Shown: one piece after another, positions 23,165-34,633 of the stretch | Position numbering within the stretch: the first letter of the stretch is position 1 | Layout: every line of letters starts with the position of its first letter | Source: Annona cherimola | Lineage: Eukaryota > Streptophyta > Magnoliopsida > Magnoliales > Annonaceae | Reading direction: 5' to 3' | DNA length: 64,000 nucleotides | NCBI GenBank assembly: GCA_030490835.1 | Contig: CM059977.1 | Span: 23,417,335 to 23,481,334, forward strand | Translations under genes and position numbers: made by a program | Notes under the pieces: model-generated | What the model saw: the letters and a program-made list of their open reading frames with translations, nothing else | Database searches by the model: none | Told to the model about the DNA's origin: nothing

Positions 23165-23600
23165 GAGGGAGTCACTCTCAAACCCAAGTGTTGAAGTTGC
23201 GGATCTGCTATTTACTCCAGACCAAAATGAGAAACAGTGGCTTCCATACCTAGTGAATTTGTTGAGTCCTCAATCTTCTAGCATTTGCAGCTAGAAACGC
23301 CCCATCTACATTTCTAAGCACTGCACTAGAGCCCATATTGTCACCTTGCAGATCCCTTCAACCATCCCCATTAATTTTATAGTACCCAGCTTTCAGTCTT
23401 ATCCATCTTAGTGCCAATTGGTTCTGCATTAAACCCATTCCACTTAGCAGTTTCACTGATCCATGATTATCTCTGAATTTCCTGCGCCATTCCACAACAT
23501 TTTTTTCTTTTCTTAGAGAATCTACTATTGCCTCATCTGAGATTCTCTCATTGTGTAACTGTGGTTTTTCAGGAAGACCTAGTATGATTCTAAACTTCTT
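23165..23600 (-). pseudogene. Retroelement RNase H-like (RVT_3) pseudogene fragment
   Basis: On the minus strand a frame runs from about 23591 to a TAG at 23250-23252, broken once by TGA at 23358-23360. Before the break it reads HNERISDEAIVDSLRKEKNV and later KAGYYKINGDG; after it, SSAVLRNVDGAFLAANARRL. Then, in a shifted frame, FGFESDSL-like residues follow. KxNxDGA, the xVxRNxxG block and ESDSL are hallmarks of the plant RNase H-like domain found at the ends of LINE-type polyproteins and in derived host genes. One stop plus a frameshift mark it as dead. It has no partner reverse transcriptase next to it. Confidence 0.65.
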
Positions 23601-24163
23601 TTTTTACAATTTTTTTTAAAAAAAGTCTAACTGTTGTGCTCTTTTGCTTTTCATAAATGTTCTTAATCGGCCGTCCAATAACCGACGTTTTCTACTATGA
23701 AAATTTGCAATGGTATCTATATCATGGGATATGTGCATGGAAGCTTCTTTTGTGTACTGTTTGCGTTGTTTTAAAAAATGAAGATGCGGATTATGAGAAA
23801 CGAGCAAAGACTGCGGTTTATGATCTTCAATAATAATAATAGATGACCTTCGTCCGTATTCAAGCCCGTGTAGGTACGCTGATCTTCCTTTCTCAATTCT
23901 CATGCTGTTCTTCTCTCGCTTATCTTTGGAATTTCATGGACCATTAGAGTACACTGCTCGACTGCTTGCATGGGCTTGGGACGGGATTTATATATAAAAA
24001 AAATATTTGTTTGTCTTTTCCCTGAACGTGGCTTTAGTTTAAACTATGAAGATTATGCGATATTTTACACTCCCGAATGAAACTTATATCAGAGTTCATG
24101 ACCATATAAAAATATGCAACAGTTTCCGTGCAGCTAGCCCCAAATATGTGGAAAATTGCTTGT
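23601..24163. other. Unassigned stretch with a 95-codon minus-strand frame
   Basis: An ATG-started frame at 23616-23903 on the minus strand is open but has no recognisable domain, and a four-Ile run suggests chance. Nothing else was seen. Confidence 0.3.
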
Positions 24164-24189
24164 GACGACGACGACGACGACGACGACGA
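24164..24189 (+). repeat. (GAC)n microsatellite
   Basis: Nearly nine uninterrupted GAC units. In one frame it reads as poly-Asp, but no gene surrounds it. Confidence 0.95.
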
Positions 24190-25667
24190 ACAAAAATTAG
24201 ATTATCTTCAGATGTGGGTCCTATACTTACCATATAGGTTTTTCTTATTTCTTTATGTTATTTTATTACTTGAAAAAAGTAAATGTGCACAATTTTGGAA
24301 AATAAACGTAAAATGTTGAAATTTGTAACATGAGAATTATAAATAATGGTGAAAAAAAAGCAGATTTGTAAATTTAAACAAGCTAGATCAATGTCAAGTA
24401 AATTAGATAAGAGTGAAACGAAAGTTTTTTACTGTCTATGGCTTTCATCGCAAAAATTTTGATTTTTGGAACAGAAAATTTTATTCCAAAAAACTAAAAT
24501 TTAGTCGTTAAAAAATTTGGTTGTCAATAATTAATAGCATAGCTATATAAACTATTAAGAAGAAATTTAAATATCATTAGTTCATATTTTTGCACTTATG
24601 CGACTAGATTTTAATTTGGTGCCAAAATCATTATAATAAGTATAAAAAAGTTTCCTTACTTAAAAGCATCATCATAAACAAAAAAAAATTTATTTGCATA
24701 TAAAAGCACCACTGCAGGCAAGTGAATCTTCCATGCATGTGTATTCTTTTTATTAATCAAGATTTTTATGGATATTTAAAATCATCTTAATAGATATTTT
24801 TAAACTAAGTTTTGAGACGTTCTAACAAATTTTTTACAGTATATTGACACCCAACTAATAATATTTCTAAATTATCCAAAAGGTGGACACTCCTACTGCC
24901 ACCACTCACTTTTTACTCATGCCGTTGGCTCAACTCTTTTCATGCCACCAATATGTTGATGTGGTGACTCGAACACAACGCCCATCCTACAAGGAAAAAT
25001 TGGGTTAGCACCACGCCTTTGCATTAATAAAGATTTTTTAGTTATTAAAAAGGTTGCCAAAAATATATTTTTTTTCGCGATTGTTGGAAAAACAAACAAA
25101 TAAAATATGAAAATAAAAAATTAACCCAATTTGATAGAATAATGATTAAAAATGTAAATAGAATAAGATAGATTAATTTATGTTGAAAACAATTAATTAA
25201 TTTGTTGAGATAATTGAGGATAGATAAATTTCACATCAATTAGAAGCGATGAAAATAAAAAAAATTCTTCCATTTCATTCACAAGTAATGCATCCTCACA
25301 TACCTTGTGTATGTGGAAAATGAAATAAACAAATAAAATTATTAAAAAGGAATTGATGCACACTACTATAGAAGAACTAAATTCAAATAAGTATAATAAT
25401 TGGCAATAACAAAAAAAAAAAGTTTCTTCTCGGTGAGACTAATTAATTAAGGGCTTGTTACAAATGTCAAAGCAATTTGGACAATCCAACTCACACCAAC
25501 AAAGTTGTGATTTTACCAATAAAATTGCATAGCATCATGGTTATTGCTAAACTGTTACATATGTTCAACAACAACTACTATGCAATCAGATATTGTCAAT
25601 TTTGTCACTTATACTTAACTGTGAGTTGGCTTAGTAAAGTAGGGTTATGTTTCAATACAACCGAAAG
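24190..25667. other. AT-rich intergenic stretch
   Basis: No domain-bearing frame and no resolved element ends. Confidence 0.45.
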
Positions 25668-27008
25668 CATTGAAATTTCAATGCATCTGCTTAAAAATTT
25701 TATTTTTTAATTTTTTTTTGAAAACTTTTAAACAAAACTCTTGTGAACTTCTTCGAAAATCTCCTTTTGACTGGGTTTGATGATGATAAAAGATATGTTT
25801 TTGTGCTATTGATTTTGATATTGTGAAATTGCATTTTGGGATATTAAATGGGATTTTGAGAATTGTGGTAATATGATTGAAGCAAGACTTTTTCCAAATG
25901 TTCATATTTTGCAAAACCAAGGAAAAAGGTCAACCTTTTAGATGTAAAAGGTCAATCTTTTGGTTCAACTTTCATGTTGTCTCAACTGAAGCAAGCAAAA
26001 GGTCGACCTTTTGGACAAAAACCTTTTATAGGCGGCAAAAAATCAAATTTTAGATAAGTTGAATTTTTCATAAAGACTTCTTGAACTACCTTTTAGGTCA
26101 CATTTCAAGTGATCAAGAGACTATAAAAAGAGAACTTGGGAAAGCTAAAAGGCATTGGAAAACAAAAGAAAAATATCCAAGTACAAATTTGAAAGACTTC
26201 AAAGTACTTTATTAGCAAAAAGCTTTATGTGGAGGTTCAAAGATGAAGTTGAAGTTACAAATTCTTGAAGTATTGCTGCAAAGAATTTAAAGCTACAAAA
26301 TCTTGATTAATTGAAGAGTCGTTGCTCTTACGGGTGTGCTAAATTAGTTTACTTTTTATTTAAAGTTTCATTCTTTGGATTGCTTTGGTATTGATGGTGA
26401 TCAAACCAAGAGAAAGATTGTAATACCTTGGTATTGATAGAGATTAAACCAAAAAGAAGTGAGTCAATATGTTGATTACTTCACGAGTCCACCTAGAGCT
26501 TAATATCAATCCAGAAAACAGTTGAATAAAATGTACCACTGTAACTTGTGTGTTAAAGTTGATTAGTGGAACCCAAGTTATTGTGTTTGGAAGATGGAAT
26601 GTAGTAGGATAAGGAGATCCGGACTACTATATGTGTTCTTGTCTTTATAATTTGATGTTATTATTGTGGTTTGTATTTTTTACTTGATTCACATTATTTT
26701 ATCAAAGTTCTTTGAGTACTGATCACACGAGGTCAATAACTCTTAATCTAAGTGTATTTAACTTATGTATTATGTTTTACTATTTTTCAAAATTCGTATT
26801 TTTTATTTTGAATATATAGTATTTTAGTTATTTAAAAAGTATTAAAACCCTCTTATTTTTAAAAATCAAAAAATATATACACATTTTTAAAAACGATAAA
26901 ACTTAATTATAAATTAAATACACATAGATTAAGAGTTTTAACAAAGAAAATTTTTAAAAATTTAAAAAAATGGAAGTTCTAGCCAAATTCATTGAAATTT
27001 CAATGCAT
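25668..27008. mobile_element. Foldback MITE G, interrupted by a solo LTR
   Basis: The same 19-bp sequence CATTGAAATTTCAATGCAT flanks the element at 25668-25686 and 26990-27008. Element arms lie at 25687-25741 and 26744-26989 and carry the shared core ('ctaagtgtatttaact', 'aaaacgataaaactt'). The 19-bp flank contains the palindrome ATTGAAATTTCAAT, and may be a long duplication or a palindromic target. Confidence 0.65.
25742..26738 (+). mobile_element. Solo LTR of a Copia family (TSD ACTCT)
   Basis: A 997-bp sequence starting TGTGAACTTC and ending GAGGTCAATA, flanked by the 5-bp TSD ACTCT at 25737-25741 and 26739-26743. It is homologous, in opposite orientation, to the LTRs at 43.1-43.7 and 47.5-48.2 kb ('gttgattagtggaacccaag', 'aggataaggagatccg'). 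Those copies lack an internal stretch of about 350 bp. No internal domain is attached, as expected after LTR-LTR recombination. Confidence 0.88.
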
Positions 27009-27230
27009 AAAATTGCATTAAAACATACTTTAGTAAAGTAATGGGAAAGGAGGAATGGAAAATTACTTTTTTATATTCATGTAAATAATTTTTCTACTTT
27101 AACTGCTGTACTTTTTCCATTTTCACTTTTTGTATCTTAATTATTTTCTTATACAACCGCTCTATTTATTTTTATTTTATCTTATCATATCACGTCATTT
27201 TCACAAATTTGAAAAAAATTTCGCTTCTTT
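27009..27230. repeat. Partial MITE E-like pyrimidine-rich segment
   Basis: Contains 'cttatacaaccgctctatttattttta' and 'cttatcatatcacgtcattt', the typical interior of family E. Its termini are not recognisable. Confidence 0.5.
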
Positions 27231-27772
27231 TTATTTGCAGTGATTATTAGACCATTTCTGACCAAGGACCAATCTGCATGTTTCGTCAATTCCAAAGGTT
27301 GATTATATGCCACTTGCGCTGTTGGTTCGTAGAAATAGTGGCTGCAGCATCTCTCTGAATTTGGTTCGTAGAAACGGTAGCTGCTGCACCCTCTTTGAAT
27401 TTGACTTCGAAGCCGTTGAATGTCGTGGGATGGGATGAACGTAGTTTTCAATGCAGGCGATAAGGTTGGCGGGTGGACCAAATCACACATATGCGACAAT
27501 GCCCCCTCATCGCCTTCTAACTAACCCCTTTACATGGTCAATGCCTCTGACTTTCCCAAATTAATAATCTGTTCTGCTGCCGTATAAGTATTTGTCACGG
27601 CTTAGCAATTTTTTTTATAAAGCATATAAATTATATTTCATCCGATAATATATTCAAGCTTAATAATTCTCATACGGAAGACAATATTAAACTCTCACCA
27701 TTTATAATGGAAACAACAAACTTTCATCCATCTCAATGGTAGGCTATATACCCCCATCATTTGTCCTGGAGA
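27231..27772. other. Unassigned stretch
   Basis: Contains a short duplicated motif ('tttggttcgtagaaa..gtagctgc' near 27322 and 27361). No gene recognised. Confidence 0.4.
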
Positions 27773-28510
27773 TCAAATGCTCTTAGCAATTTGATTGCTA
27801 CCATCGCCACCGCGTATAGGAATGTGTTTGATTTCCTCCCATCCCACCTCACCGATCGCCGCCCGAGTCGCCACTTCCTTCCAGCACAACTCTTTGTGAT
27901 TTATGAACTCTGTGACATGAGCGTCCTCAGATATGTGTCTTGGCAAAGGGCCTGCCTTAAGGATTGGGGATGGTGACCAGCTGTCATTGAAGAATGAGAT
28001 TTTCTTTCCATTGCCAATTCGCCATTTACTACCCAGTTTTACGAGGTCCCTAGCAGCCAGCACACTTCACCAAGTGAATGAGCAGTTAGGCGGTATTGGG
28101 CTGTTCCAACAATCTCTGTTTGGGAAATACCGAGTTTGCAGGACTTTACCGCAGAGGGAGTTTGGATGGGAGGCAGTTCTCCAAACCTGTTTGGCTTTTA
28201 AAGTAAGGTTAAAAGCTTTTAAATTTCTGAATCCAATATCGCCTTCCAGTTTCGGTCTGCACATTTTTGTCCATGCGATCCAGCTCATCCTCCTCTTGCC
28301 ATCCTTCTCGCCCCACCAGAAACGGATGGTCATAGCTTCCACGTCTTCAAAAAAATTTTGGGGCAATATGAACAGGCTCATAGCAATAGTAGGGATTGAT
28401 GACACTACGGCTTTGATCAAAATCTCTTTTCCTCCACGAGAAAGAAATTTACCTTTCCGACTCTGAATGCGGTTTTGAATCCTCTCCTTGATGTATTGGA
28501 AAATGGCCAA
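27773..28510 (-). pseudogene. L1-type LINE fragment, C-terminal part of ORF2
   Basis: One minus-strand frame of about 245 codons, interrupted only by TGA at 28067-28069. It reads GKFLSRGGKEILIKAVVSSI and PTIAMSLFILPQ near its start, MSWIAWTKMCRPKLEGDIGF in the middle, then after the stop KLGSKWRIGNGKKISFFNDSW. These are hallmarks of the region after the reverse transcriptase of plant L1 LINEs, before the zinc-binding RVT domain. Catalytic RT motifs and the 3' end are absent, so it is truncated on both sides. The TGA replaces an Arg codon (CGA to TGA), a transition expected from methylated-C deamination. Confidence 0.85.
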
Positions 28511-29559
28511 TTTAGATGAACGTGAGTTGAAATATAATCCAAAACATTACAGAACTATATAAATTCATTTCATATTTGGAAGTTTTGGAAACACCGTCAA
28601 AAGGGTTCATTTTACAGCAATTTTAAACTCAGATTGTTTATCCTAGAAATATCTAAATTAACCATAAGGTTGAATTTACCTTTTTTTTTTTTTTTTTTGT
28701 AAATTATAAGATTTATCTTGCAAAAATACTAGGGCTGTTCCGTTGGATTGTAATGGAATTTAGGATTGGAAAAGTAGGACTGTTATGAAGGAAGTTTGTC
28801 ATATTATATTGTGATATAAAAACTGTAGATAATAAAAATTTTCTATATAATTTTTTTTGGACTGTAAAAAGATCTATATAAAAATGTTCTATATAATTGA
28901 GCTTACAGAACCTTATCGTAAGGTCGAGCGAGCGAGCCGTCGAACGTATATCCAGGCTAATTCAAGGCAAAGATAAAGAGATCACCTTACAGGTTCAACC
29001 AACGAATGCCTGTACGTAATGTTTTAGCATGGGAGAAACTATAAGTTGCATGCGTTCTCTTCTATGTTTTCGTTGCTTAATTTTAATTTTTAATTTATTT
29101 TTTAGCTGTCTAAACCATTTGAGTGGACTGAAATCTTCAAACAATTAAAATAGTTTAAGTTAATTGATTATTCCTTTTGAAAATCTTAATAGATTATATT
29201 ATATTAGTAATCAAATAACGCTAACCCTTGAAAAGGACAAAAAGGTGAATATGAGGGTATACAAATAATAAAATAAAATACTTCCGTACATATAAGACTT
29301 CAACCAGGCACGTAATAAAGCATATGAATATTTATGGTCATGCTATAAAATTAAAAAATAGGATATGATTTTTTATTTTCTTTAGTTCTATTGAATTCTT
29401 ATATACATATATATATATGCCCTTATTCTGTGAATTTGCATGTATTATAATTTATAATATTTTTGGCTTGAGATGGGCCTTATATGTACTTAAATGTATT
29501 AATATTTTATATAATTATTTATCCATGTATAAATTAGGGTTCCACTTTTCTGTAACTTG
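28511..29559. other. AT-rich stretch with T18 run
   Basis: A run of 18 T at 28681-28698 and a short AT microsatellite near 29405. No gene recognised. Confidence 0.45.
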
Positions 29560-30060
29560 GTTAAATAAAAGTGGAGCCATTTATTAAGATCCATTTACAC
29601 ATTTATTAGAATGTAATAATATTTTATAGAATTATTTATCCACATAAAAATGATATTTTAGATAGTTTAGATACTGAAAATACAATTTTAAAATTTAGTG
29701 TTAAATTATTTTATTATGTTGATTTTCAATGAGTTCCACGCATAGTAATATGAGATAAATAAAATGATTTGCAAGATACTACAAATGATGTTAAATATAA
29801 TGGATAGAGTACATCTTTCATTAACCATCCAAAATTTAAATTTAAAGGGGTTACATAAAAAGGAATTTCATAGAAGTAAGACCTATCAGTTATACATTAG
29901 ATAGTTTACATATTGAAAAAATAACTATAAAACTGTTATTTATATTAAACTATTTTATTATGTTAATTTGTACCACTTTTAGATGGAGCATATACATATA
30001 TCCAATTTGGATGAAAATTGATATTCTAATAAAATAAATAATTCTAAATACAAAGAGTAA
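29560..30060. repeat. MITE family D copy and an adjoining partial copy
   Basis: 29560-29885 matches family D ('agaatgtaataatattttatag', 'attattttattatgttgatttt', right end GGGGTTACAT...TTTCATAGAAG). 29886-30060 repeats the middle part of the same family ('actattttattatgttaattt'), so two copies are joined. Confidence 0.7.
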
Positions 30061-30828
30061 AGTGAGTTATAATTTTTGTGGTCATATGGGACTTTTTTGA
30101 GCCAAATGTACCGTAAATTATAGTATATGTAAATTATAGGATATGTAAATATTCGGGATCAAAATTCATGTAAGTATATAAGTATGTATATGTACATATA
30201 TAGATTTGTATATATTTTTTTTATACCTTCGGATTCTCTTCGTACTAATAGCCCGGAGAGGAAGGTCATGTAGAGTTTGAGTCGAGTTCCTGGAAAGATC
30301 TGTGCTACTATTAAGAAATAAAAGTATTTTTGTATGTCCTAAACAATATCCTATTTTTTTTAAGTTTTAAAACATGATGATAAACGTTCATATGCTTTAT
30401 TGTCTTGTTTTTAAATATCACATATTTAACACCTCAAAAAAATTTATTTTATATTTAGATGTATTCCATTATACGCTAGGATGAGGTAATCTCACGAACC
30501 ATGGTTCTCAAATTAAAATAGTTTGTTGTTATACTCTGATATTCATTTTTGGTCTTTTTCAAGGGTTAGCATTATTTGATTGCTAAAATATTAAAATTTT
30601 CAAAAGGAATAATCAATTAAATTAAATTATTTTAATCATTTGAAAGATTTCAATTCACTCGAATGGTTCAAATAGTTTAAATTAAAAATCAATATTTAGA
30701 AATGAAGAGTAAAATATATATAAAAAAATCCGCAGCCATGAATTTCTCCTATGCTAAAACATCGCATAAGGCCATTCGATGATTGAATGTGTAAGATACT
30801 TTTTTTATCCGCACCTTTGATTTCACAT
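30061..30828. other. Unassigned AT-rich stretch
   Basis: No supported feature. Confidence 0.45.
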
Positions 30829-31408
30829 TAAGGGTGCATTTGGTAATAAGTGAAAGTTGCCAAGTTAAAACTTTTAAATCTAAAACTTTTCACTCTCCAT
30901 AACTACCTTATTTTTTAATAATTTCTTCACATTTTTCTATACAACTACCCTACTTTTCAATAATTTCTACACAACTACCAACACAACTAACCTATTTATT
31001 TTAACTTTATCTTATTATTCCTCATCATTACCTCTATCATATCACATCATTTGACAACTTCTACTTTCTACAACTTTTCATCAAGGGTGTGTTTGGCAAT
31101 TTGCAAAATTTGTCAAGTTAAAACTTTTCAATCTAAAACTTTTCACTCTCCATAACTACTTCTTTTTTTAATTATTTTTTACACATCTTTCTATACAACA
31201 ACCCTACTTTTCAATCATTTCTACACAACTACCAATACAACTAACCTATTTATTTTAAATTTATTCTCTTTACTCTTTATTATTACCCTACAACATCACA
31301 TCATTTTCTACTAATTTAACAACTTTTACATAAAAAACTTTTCATCAAAAGTTTTACAACTTCCCAAACACACCCCAAAAATTTTATCCATTTCCAAACA
31401 CACCCTAA
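30829..31408. mobile_element. Harbinger-like MITE E1, interrupted (TSD TAA)
   Basis: Starts GGGTGCATTTGG at 30832 and ends CCAAACACACCC at 31405, flanked by TAA on both sides (30829-30831, 31406-31408). Short inverted ends with a 3-bp TAA duplication are the PIF/Harbinger (Tourist) pattern. A second copy sits inside it at 31085-31375. Confidence 0.87.
31085..31375. mobile_element. Harbinger-like MITE E2 nested in E1 (TSD CAA)
   Basis: 291 bp from GGGTGTGTTTGG to CCAAACACACCC, flanked by CAA at 31082-31084 and 31376-31378. When removed, the E1 sequence reads through continuously ('cttttcatcaa' to 'aaaattttatcc'), as in the copy at 17.8 kb. Confidence 0.87.
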
Positions 31409-31989
31409 GTGTCTTTTTCGTACGAGGTCTGCCAAAAAGTGAAGAAAAATTTTGTGGAAAAAAAATTTTAAAAATGAGAAAAAAATATGATGTGATAGGG
31501 ATAACCATTAGAAATAAAAAAATAAGAACAAAATAAAGAATAATTGTACAAAAGGGTGTGAAAAATAATTAGGATGTAGACATATTAATTAAAAAGTAAA
31601 ATAATTAAGCATCCGGAATATTAAATTATTTCAAAAAAGTCCAAAAAAGTAAGACACTTTTTTTTAACCTCTTAGTAAACTGGCCCTAAAATACATTAAC
31701 GCTCAGCATTATGATAAGATTCTGTAGATTCGACGTTATAGAACTTTTTCTCAAGAAAAAATAAAGCTATTAGGTAATAAAATGCTAAAAGTAAGATTGT
31801 TATCAAAAGGTTGTTCCATTAGCATGTGCTTAAGGCAGGAAAGAGTCACGTCTTAAGTGCGGGAGGTTCATAGCTTGAAGAGTTTATTTTTCTTCTTTTG
31901 AAGGAATATCTCGATAATTACTTAGTTAGAAAATTTGTTAAATTTAAACTAAAGTTAAAATTAAAAATTATACTTAATTTGAATTGTAA
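31409..31989. other. Unassigned stretch upstream of the RTE remnant
   Basis: Could hold the eroded 5' part of the LINE that follows, but no protein similarity was recognised before about 32.0 kb. Confidence 0.35.
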
Positions 31990-34060
31990 ATACAAAAATA
32001 AAAGTATCTTGTTCTTTTGGGATAAAATGATAACTAGCATAAAAGAAGTAGGACAAAGTATTGTAGGTATATATAAAAATCGTAGATCCTCACATAGAGA
32101 AACTTGGTGGTGAAATAAAGATGTTCAAAAAGCTATAAATGCTAAATAAGAAAAGTTTAAAACATGACAGGGAAATAAAAATGATACAAACTTACAACAA
32201 TAAAAACTATCAAAAAAAGCTACTGAAAAAATTATTAGCGATTCTAAACACAAAGCTTTTGAGAACTTATATGACAAATTAGGAATTAGATAAGGTGAAA
32301 AGGATATTCTTAAGTTGGCTAAATTAAGAGAAAATAAGGGCAAAGATTTAACACATGTTAGATGTATTAAAAGCGATGACCAAAGAATTCTAGTCAAAGA
32401 TGATGATATTGAAGAAAGATGGAAAAATTATTTTTATAGTTTACTAAATGATACCCCACATGAACATTTAACATTAGATGTTAGTTTAAATAGAGAAGAA
32501 AATAGGAATATCAGTTATTTTCCAAAAATTCGAATATCTGAAGTAAAAGAAACTCTAACAAAAATGAAAATAGAAAAAATCATAGGCTTAAATAATATAC
32601 CAATTGAGGTATAGGAGATGTAGGTGCAACATGGTTAACAAATTTTTTTAATAAAATTATAAAAATAAAGTTAATGCCAAGTGAATGGAGGAAAAATATT
32701 ATAGTTCCAATCTATAAAAATAAGGGAGATATTCAAAATTGTGAGATATTAAAAATCGTGCAAATTATCATGAAATAAAATTAATAAGTCATACTACGAA
32801 ATTATGGGAAAGAGTAATTGAATATAGACTAAGACGGGAAACTAATGTATCTGAAAATCAATTTGATTTTATGTCAGGAAGATCAACCATTGAAGCTATT
32901 TTCTTACTTAGACAACTATTTGAAAAGTATATGGAGAAGAAAAAAAACTTATATATAATTTTTATTGATTTAGAAAAAGTTTATGATCGAGTACCAAAAA
33001 AATTAATATAGCAAGTGATGAAAAAGAAAGGAATTAATAACAGATACATTGATATTATTAAAAATATATGTGAGGAGGCTGTTACGAATGTGAAGACCAT
33101 TAGTGGAGATACTAATGTCTTCCCAGTTAAAATAGGTCTACATCAAGGTTTAGCCTTGAGTCCTTACCTTTTTATCTTAGTAATAGATAAAATTACTAGG
33201 CATCTCCAAGAAGAAGTACCTTGGTGTATGTTATTTGCAGATAACATTGTTCTAATAAATAAAACTAAAGAAGGACTAAATTTAAAATTGAATAGGTTGG
33301 TAGATGCTTTAGAATCTAATGATTTTAGAATTAGTTGCACAAAAACAAAATATATGAAATGCAATTTTAATAATAGTGAGAACCCGGACAGGGAACCAAT
33401 TAAGATTTTAGATCAAATAGTAATAAGAATTAATTACTTTCAGTACTTAGGATCAATAGCTCAAGAGAACGAGAAAATTGAGAAAGATATAATACATAGA
33501 ATTCAAGCAAAATTGAAGAAATAGAGAAGTGTGTCAGGAATTTTATATAACTGTCGAGTTCCAATCAAACTAAAAGAAAAATTTTATAAGACTGCGATTA
33601 GACCTACTATACTTTATGGGACAGAATATTGGACAGTTAAAGAACAACATATACGAAAAATGAGCGTAGCGGAAATGAGAACGTTAAGGTGGATAAGTAG
33701 TAAAACGAGAAAAGATAAAATTAGGAATGAAATAATTCGAGAAAACTTAAAAGTGAAATCAATTTATGATAAAATGAGAGAAACTAAATTAAGATGGTTT
33801 GGTCATGTTAAAAGGAGACCTGAAGTAGCACCGATTAGGAAAACAGAGTCTATCCAAGTAGAATGTGGTAGGAGAATTAGAGGAAGACCCAAAAAAATAT
33901 AAATGAAAGTAATTAAACAAGATGTAAAAATATTACAAATTACATAAAATTTAGTCTTAATCACTAATAATGGTGCAACAAAATCCATGTAGCCGACCCC
34001 AATTAGATGAAAAATAACTTATGATAATGATGATGTTTTTGTTTTTGTTTTTTTTTAAAA
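31990..34060 (+). pseudogene. RTE-clade LINE remnant (reverse transcriptase, dead)
   Basis: Reads as the C-terminal two-thirds of an RTE ORF. In order: SSHRETWW region near 32.1 kb; thumb/linker block 'EERWKNYFYSLLND' at 32.4 kb; 'SEWRKNIIVPIYKNKGDIQN' at 32.7 kb; RT motif A FIDLEKVYD near 32.96-32.98 kb; motif B LHQGLALSPYLF near 33.14 kb; motif C LFADNIVL near 33.23-33.25 kb; then FYKTAIRPTILYGTEYW and LRWFGHVKRRP near 33.6-33.8 kb. The 3' end has the typical ATGTAGCCGACCCCAATTAG and a GAT/GTTTTT tail. The catalytic second Asp of FADD is Asn. Many stops and at least one small deletion near 32.61 kb make it inactive. It is 5'-truncated. Confidence 0.93.
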
Positions 34061-34231
34061 AAAAATAAAGGTTGTTACCTAACGAGAGAGGAGAAAATTA
34101 AACAAATTCCAAATCCCAGCAAACTGCACACGTCATCCGTAGCTAAGCTAGTGCACAAGTTAGGACGATCAGACAGAGAGAACCAATGGGAAATGATTCC
34201 GGGTCAAACTCACCTCGCAGCGGATGATGTT

Positions 34232-34633
34232 GACGTGATTTCTTGCACCCGGGAGCAGGCAGCGCTCCCTGCTCCCGGGTGCATATACTTATTTTTTTTT
34301 ATTTTTTTTTAAAAAATTTTCATATAACTGTTAATCTAGGTGTAGTTAACATGTGTATAAATTTTTACCATTTTTGGAGTATTTTAGATATTTATTTTTG
34401 ATTTTTGAAAATCAGTGGCATTTTAGTAATTTTAAATTACTAAAATGCCACTGATTTTCAAAAATAAAAAATAAATATCTAAAATATCCCAAAAATGTTA
34501 AAAATTTATACACATGTTAGGTACACCTAGATTAAGAATTTTATAAAAAAAATTTCAAAAAAAAAATAAAAAAAATAAGTATATACACCCGGGAGCAGGG
34601 AGCTGCCTACTCCCGGGTGCAAGAAATCACGTC
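34232..34633. mobile_element. Foldback MITE B with terminal hairpins
   Basis: 402 bp. Both ends read GACGTGATTTCTTGCACCCG. Each arm has its own hairpin (stem GCACCCGGGAGCAGG near 34245 and its near-copy at 34586-34620). The centre at about 34405-34470 is a perfect 66-bp palindrome with arms including ATCAGTGGCATTTTAGTAAT. The flanks share 'gatgtt', a weak trace of a TSD. Non-coding. Confidence 0.85.

Noticed and set aside
24128..24319. Poly-Asp protein frame
   Set aside because: The acidic run is only the (GAC)n microsatellite read in one frame; the rest is hydrophobic AT-rich translation without a domain.
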